8,887 nt of DNA from Lactobacillus sp. UBA5804. GTDB lineage: Bacteria; Bacillota; Bacilli; Lactobacillales; Lactobacillaceae. Below are positions 5,928 through 8,887 of the stretch, piece by piece. Positions within the stretch are counted from its first letter, which is position 1, and every line of letters begins with the position of its first letter. Location: positions 1 through 8,887 of the forward strand of contig DIDI01000014.1 of the NCBI GenBank assembly GCA_002418055.1, read 5' to 3'. The position numbers were made by a program, and so were the translations under genes. The notes under the pieces are model-generated. The model saw only the letters and a list, made by a program, of their open reading frames with translations, was not told where the DNA came from and did not search any database.

Positions 5928-8309
5928 TTATTTTTGATTAAAGTGTAATTCGGTCTGACCTAAGTCAATCGTATAGGTTTCAGATTCAAGTGGTCGTTTC
6001 GTCATCCCTTGATCAGTAGCATAAATGATGAGGCCTAATTTACTACCAGCAGGCAGTGTATAGTAAGTTGGCTGCAACTTGAAAGTTAAATTATAAAATG
6101 TAGCAGCCTTGATGGCTACAGGGCGTTTCATATCTTGGTAATTCTGTAAATTCATATGAGCTTTTGTAATTAGCTTGGCTTTGGTGGCCTTGTCAGGCAT
6201 GAATTCTTGTAGTGTATCCGTGCCGAAGCGGTAACCGAGCTCTTGGCCACCTGACATCAGTGGCCGCGGAAGTGGCGTGAGCCGCTGACGTGTCCCCAAA
6301 TCTACGAGGGCCACGGATAATTGCCCTTTGGGCAGGCTAGCACTGACTTTGAGGTGGATTTCAGGCCGGCCGACTAAGGTCACCGGATGGATGAAGCTAT
6401 CTGTTTCGAAGCGCAAGCTGGCTTTAGCCCAAGGCTCATCACCACAGATAAATTGGTATTGCCAGGCTGCTTCTGAAATTTTAGCTTGCTTAAAGGCTTG
6501 ACCGCCTTCATCAACAAAGGTGACTTGTCGCTGCTCATTACCATCTTTAGCAAGCCCACCGTCAGCTGCAGGGTAGTAAGTGACTGGTTGGCCTAAATCG
6601 TCTGCCCAGTCGTCTTCTGCGTGCCAGCAATCTGCTGCTAAATTATCTTGAATCAAGGCTGCTGGCAAGAGTTGGTCAATTGGATTATCCTGATTTAACA
6701 ATTCGTGACATAGCCAGAGGTTCATGAGATCAGTAAAATCAATTGAGACCAAATTGTTCATATTGTGGTGTGGCCCTTGGTGCAGGAACAAGTGATGCTT
6801 AATTGGGAGCTGCTTGACTTTTTGCCAAATTTTATAAACATTCTTGGGCTTCACATTCCAGTCGTTCAGACCATGAACGCTGATCCATGAGCACTTAATA
6901 CCATCCGTGTGGTGACGATAATTACGAGCCTCCCAGAAATCACTGTATTGACCAGTGACCCGATCTTGCTTCTGCTGGAGCAGTTTTTGCTCAGCTTCAT
7001 AACGCGGGCGAATCCGCAAAGAGAGACCGCCATCCCACAAGTTGGACTGACAAGTCTCAGCTAACTTGTCCAAGTCTTCCCCTTGGCAGGCTTCTGGTGC
7101 AATGACCAACCCGTGTTCACGATAATAATCATACCAAGAGGAAATTGCGGCTTCGGAAATGACGGTTTTCAGTCCTGCAACACCAGTAGTCGCCACCGCA
7201 ATTTGTAAGGTGCCCAAATAGGAACGACCAGTCATCCCGATTTGACGATTACACCAGTCTGCTTTGGTTTCACGCTGACAAGTCCGGTCGGTATAAGCAA
7301 TTCGGTCGCCGTGTAGCCATTCGATGACGGCTTTCGCACTTTCGGTTTCTTCAGGTGCCCCGGTAATGCGTAGCCCATCACTGGAGCGCGTGCCAATCGT
7401 GCCAGCAAAGACGGAGGCAAATCCGCGCGCCAGCATGTATTCATTTAATGGGTAGCTTGATTTGTAAAGGGCAGCTTCGCTGGGTGCCACGTTTTCTGTA
7501 CCAGGCTTTTGAGCCGCAATGTGGGGCTTTGCTTCATAGCGTGGGTTATTCCACTGGGTTGCATCGGTGAGATTCTCATCAACGTTGTGGTTGTCTTTTT
7601 CATTATTGATAATGCCGCTAAAGTAAGGACAAGCCGTGTAGAGTGCTGGTACTTTGAGTCCTTGGGCGGTTTCAGCTGGTCGGAAAATCGTTACCTGCAT
7701 CAAGTCACTTTGGCCGTCCTCATCACTGTCAAGATCACTGGCCACGTAGACAACCTCACGGATTACCTTGCTGGTATCAAAAACTGGTAAACTCTTTCCA
7801 TTAAAGAAACGCCACTCTTGCTCGCCTACAAACGGCAGAAAATAACCTTTTCCTGCCATGACATCAATGAGGGTTTGACCATTTTTACTACGTGTATTAA
7901 GCAAACGATAAAAAGCCTGGATTAAATCTGCGGTGTTAGCAATTTTACGAACCATAGGCAGGGCATGCTGCGTTATCGTTTTAACGGGATTGTTTAAATC
8001 GTAATCATAAACGGGGTGGTAGCCTAAGAGTTGCAAGCCAACAGCGTAGAATTGCGCTGGGGTCATATTGACCGGGTTAGCCGCGATAAAATCTGCTAGG
8101 CTGGTATGAGCATCAGTCGCAAATTCTGCCAGTTTAGCGATTTTGGCCGCAGGTGTTTTAGCTTCAACGACCGCTTGACCAACCAAGTCTGCTAGCAACC
8201 GGCCAAAGGATAACTTTTGGTAATCCTGCGGTAAAAAGTGAATATCTCGCAGTTCTTGCAAGGCAGTGGTACGGTCAGTTGGAACATAAGCATATTGATG
8301 ATATTTCAC
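5928..8309 (-). CDS. pepX: PepX, Xaa-Pro dipeptidyl-peptidase
   Basis: PepX removes X-Pro dipeptides from the N-terminus of peptides. It is a cytoplasmic serine peptidase of family S15, central to use of proline-rich casein peptides in lactic acid bacteria. The 793-residue product has the family length and no signal peptide. An N-terminal helical domain (about 1-150) precedes the alpha/beta-hydrolase core with DLDSDEDGQSDLM (192-204) and the nucleophile Ser363 in GRSYLG. Asp483 in HGLNDWNV and His514 in HQGPHH complete the triad; the 120-residue Ser-Asp spacing equals that of the L. lactis enzyme (348/468). A C-terminal beta-rich jelly-roll domain follows from about 560. The start is GTG, giving MKYHQYAYV as expected for PepX, with AGGAG 6 bases upstream. 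The ArsC-like gene ends 12 bases before it, so the two are probably co-transcribed. Confidence 0.97.
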   Translation of the reverse strand: MKYHQYAYVPTDRTTALQELRDIHFLPQDYQKLSFGRLLADLVGQAVVEAKTPAAKIAKLAEFATDAHTSLADFIAANPVNMTPAQFYAVGLQLLGYHPVYDYDLNNPVKTITQHALPMVRKIANTADLIQAFYRLLNTRSKNGQTLIDVMAGKGYFLPFVGEQEWRFFNGKSLPVFDTSKVIREVVYVASDLDSDEDGQSDLMQVTIFRPAETAQGLKVPALYTACPYFSGIINNEKDNHNVDENLTDATQWNNPRYEAKPHIAAQKPGTENVAPSEAALYKSSYPLNEYMLARGFASVFAGTIGTRSSDGLRITGAPEETESAKAVIEWLHGDRIAYTDRTCQRETKADWCNRQIGMTGRSYLGTLQIAVATTGVAGLKTVISEAAISSWYDYYREHGLVIAPEACQGEDLDKLAETCQSNLWDGGLSLRIRPRYEAEQKLLQQKQDRVTGQYSDFWEARNYRHHTDGIKCSWISVHGLNDWNVKPKNVYKIWQKVKQLPIKHHLFLHQGPHHNMNNLVSIDFTDLMNLWLCHELLNQDNPIDQLLPAALIQDNLAADCWHAEDDWADDLGQPVTYYPAADGGLAKDGNEQRQVTFVDEGGQAFKQAKISEAAWQYQFICGDEPWAKASLRFETDSFIHPVTLVGRPEIHLKVSASLPKGQLSVALVDLGTRQRLTPLPRPLMSGGQELGYRFGTDTLQEFMPDKATKAKLITKAHMNLQNYQDMKRPVAIKAATFYNLTFKLQPTYYTLPAGSKLGLIIYATDQGMTKRPLESETYTIDLGQTELHFNQK

Positions 8310-8315
8310 GATGAA

Positions 8316-8320
8316 CTCCT
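8316..8320 (-). promoter_or_regulatory. Ribosome binding site supporting the pepX GTG start
   Basis: On the minus strand AGGAG ends 6 bases before GTG (8309-8307). It lies in the 12-base gap after the upstream gene's stop. No in-frame ATG near this point gives a better match, so the GTG start is supported. Confidence 0.75.
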
Positions 8321-8321
8321 A

Positions 8322-8696
8322 TTATGAATTTAAAGTAGCATTTTGCCATACTTGGGCGTAAAGATCTGGCTTAAAGCCGCACGTTAATTGCTGATCGTTC
8401 ACCACTAAGGGGCGTTTGATTAGTTTGCCATCACTAGCAAGCAAGGCAGCGGCCTCCGCAATGGCCATCGTTGGCACTTTCAGCTTCAGCTGCTGCTCAC
8501 GATAATGTTGACCACTAGTGTTAAAGAAATAGCGCAAACCGCGATCTTGATACTTGGTCAACCACTTGGTGAGTTGGGCTTTAGTGGGCGGTTCAGCGAC
8601 TAAATCTTGGTAGTCATACGCAATTTGATGTGCATCGAGCCACCGCTGGGCTTTTTTGGAAGTGGAACAGCGTGGATAACCATAGAATTTAAGCAT
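8322..8696 (-). CDS. ArsC/Spx-family thioredoxin-fold protein (YusI-like)
   Basis: The 124-residue product belongs to the ArsC-like branch of the thioredoxin fold, which includes arsenate reductases, Spx regulators and uncharacterised proteins such as B. subtilis YusI. It shows FYGYPRCSTSKKAQRWL (4-20) with Cys10 in a CxxS rather than CxxC motif, then FFNTSGQHYRE (57-67), LLASDGKLIKRPLVV (85-99) with the KRP of the family, and CGFK (106-109). The FFNTSG and KRP motifs and the length resemble YusI-type members more than Spx (about 130 residues, CxxC switch). A true arsenate reductase role is not supported by any arsenic-resistance neighbour. AAAGGAA lies 9 bases before the ATG. It is the first gene of a two-gene unit with pepX. 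Substrate and role are unknown; a redox or transcription-related function is an inference from the family. Confidence 0.88.
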   Translation of the reverse strand: MLKFYGYPRCSTSKKAQRWLDAHQIAYDYQDLVAEPPTKAQLTKWLTKYQDRGLRYFFNTSGQHYREQQLKLKVPTMAIAEAAALLASDGKLIKRPLVVNDQQLTCGFKPDLYAQVWQNATLNS

Positions 8697-8705
8697 AGAT
8701 GAAAT

Positions 8706-8712
8706 TCCTTTC
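8706..8712 (-). promoter_or_regulatory. Ribosome binding site of the ArsC-like gene
   Basis: AAAGGAA on the minus strand stands 9 bases before the ATG at 8696, fitting a normal Bacillota site and this start. Confidence 0.65.
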
Positions 8713-8761
8713 TGACTTTAAGCATGCCATGATGTCGTGGCTTTTTACTAGGCATAGAGTC

Positions 8762-8789
8762 ATTTTACAACAGGCGGCCGGTTTTTCAA
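8762..8789 (-). promoter_or_regulatory. Promoter of the ArsC-like/pepX unit
   Basis: Read on the minus strand, TTGAAA (8789-8784) and TAAAAT (8767-8762) are separated by 16 bases. Each matches its consensus at five or four-to-five positions. Transcription would start near 8755, leaving an untranslated leader of about 60 bases before the ATG at 8696. It is the best promoter in this leader region and no terminator separates the two genes it would serve. Confidence 0.65.
8769..8783. promoter_or_regulatory. Imperfect inverted repeat inside the promoter spacer, possible operator
   Basis: AACAGGC-G-GCCGGTT has arms matching at six of seven positions around a central G. It fills the 16-base spacer between the -35 and -10 elements almost exactly and is a GC-rich island in AT-rich DNA. 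A repressor bound here would block RNA polymerase. I cannot name the protein. Confidence 0.4.
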
Positions 8790-8824
8790 ACAAAGCCTAA
8801 TCTTAATAAAATTTTGAGAAAAGA

Positions 8825-8853
8825 TTGTTAATTTGATGACACAAATATACAAT
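8825..8853 (+). promoter_or_regulatory. Probable divergent promoter for a gene beyond the right edge
   Basis: TTGTTA (8825-8830) and TACAAT (8848-8853) are 17 bases apart on the plus strand, matching -35 at four of six and -10 at five of six positions. Transcription would begin near 8860 and leave the window without meeting a start codon in good context. The surrounding AT-richness makes chance matches easier, so confidence is moderate. Confidence 0.45.
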
Positions 8854-8887
8854 AAATTTATCAGCCGACGTGACAGCTTGCGTTGAC

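Noticed and set aside
8702..8755. Possible riboswitch or attenuator in the leader of the ArsC-like gene
   Set aside because: Only a four-pair GCCA/TGGC stem is visible and nothing resembles a known aptamer or a terminator.

Overview
The window looks like a chromosomal segment of a lactic acid bacterium of the family Lactobacillaceae (Bacillota). The basis is a sufCDSUB-type iron-sulfur cluster operon with a SufU rather than a SufE/SufA partner, a full-length PepX of peptidase family S15 (a hallmark of lactic acid bacteria), an LPQTG sortase motif, strong AGGAGG-like ribosome binding sites and moderate GC genes separated by AT-rich spacers. The genus cannot be fixed from the sequence alone. 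I see no tRNA, rRNA, CRISPR array, transposase, phage gene or known riboswitch.

Left part (about 1-5367), plus strand: a hairpin with a T tract (93-129) and a weak promoter (114-141) precede sufC-sufD-sufS-sufU-sufB. The genes are tightly packed: an 11-nt gap between sufC and sufD, then overlaps of 32 nt (sufD/sufS), 11 nt (sufS/sufU) and 4 nt (sufU/sufB). The run ends at a clear intrinsic terminator (5339-5367). SufS takes sulfur from cysteine, SufU carries it as a zinc-dependent sulfurtransferase, and the SufB-SufC-SufD scaffold/ATPase builds the Fe-S cluster. All the catalytic or metal-binding residues I could locate are present; the local differences in SufS and SufB are listed as findings.

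Middle part (about 5368-5885): an AT-rich spacer with a pair of 10-bp direct repeats and a 13-bp inverted repeat. It is followed by what appears to be the decayed C-terminal end of a sortase-anchored surface protein: LPQTG motif, membrane segment and basic tail, but no signal peptide, and an in-frame stop near its only upstream ATG. A 17-bp perfect-stem hairpin (5886-5922) separates it from the convergent genes on the right.

Right part (about 5928-8887), minus strand: a two-gene transcription unit. A short ArsC/Spx-fold thioredoxin-like protein is transcribed first, and pepX (GTG start, 12-nt gap) follows. A good minus-strand promoter lies at 8762-8789, with a 15-bp imperfect inverted repeat filling its spacer. 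A probable plus-strand promoter at 8825-8853 suggests a divergent gene just beyond the right edge.

Most of the window is ordinary housekeeping sequence. I found no convincing new system. The parts worth a second look are the surface-protein remnant with its odd upstream repeats, the possible operator upstream of the ArsC-like/pepX pair, and the hairpin/promoter overlap ahead of suf.
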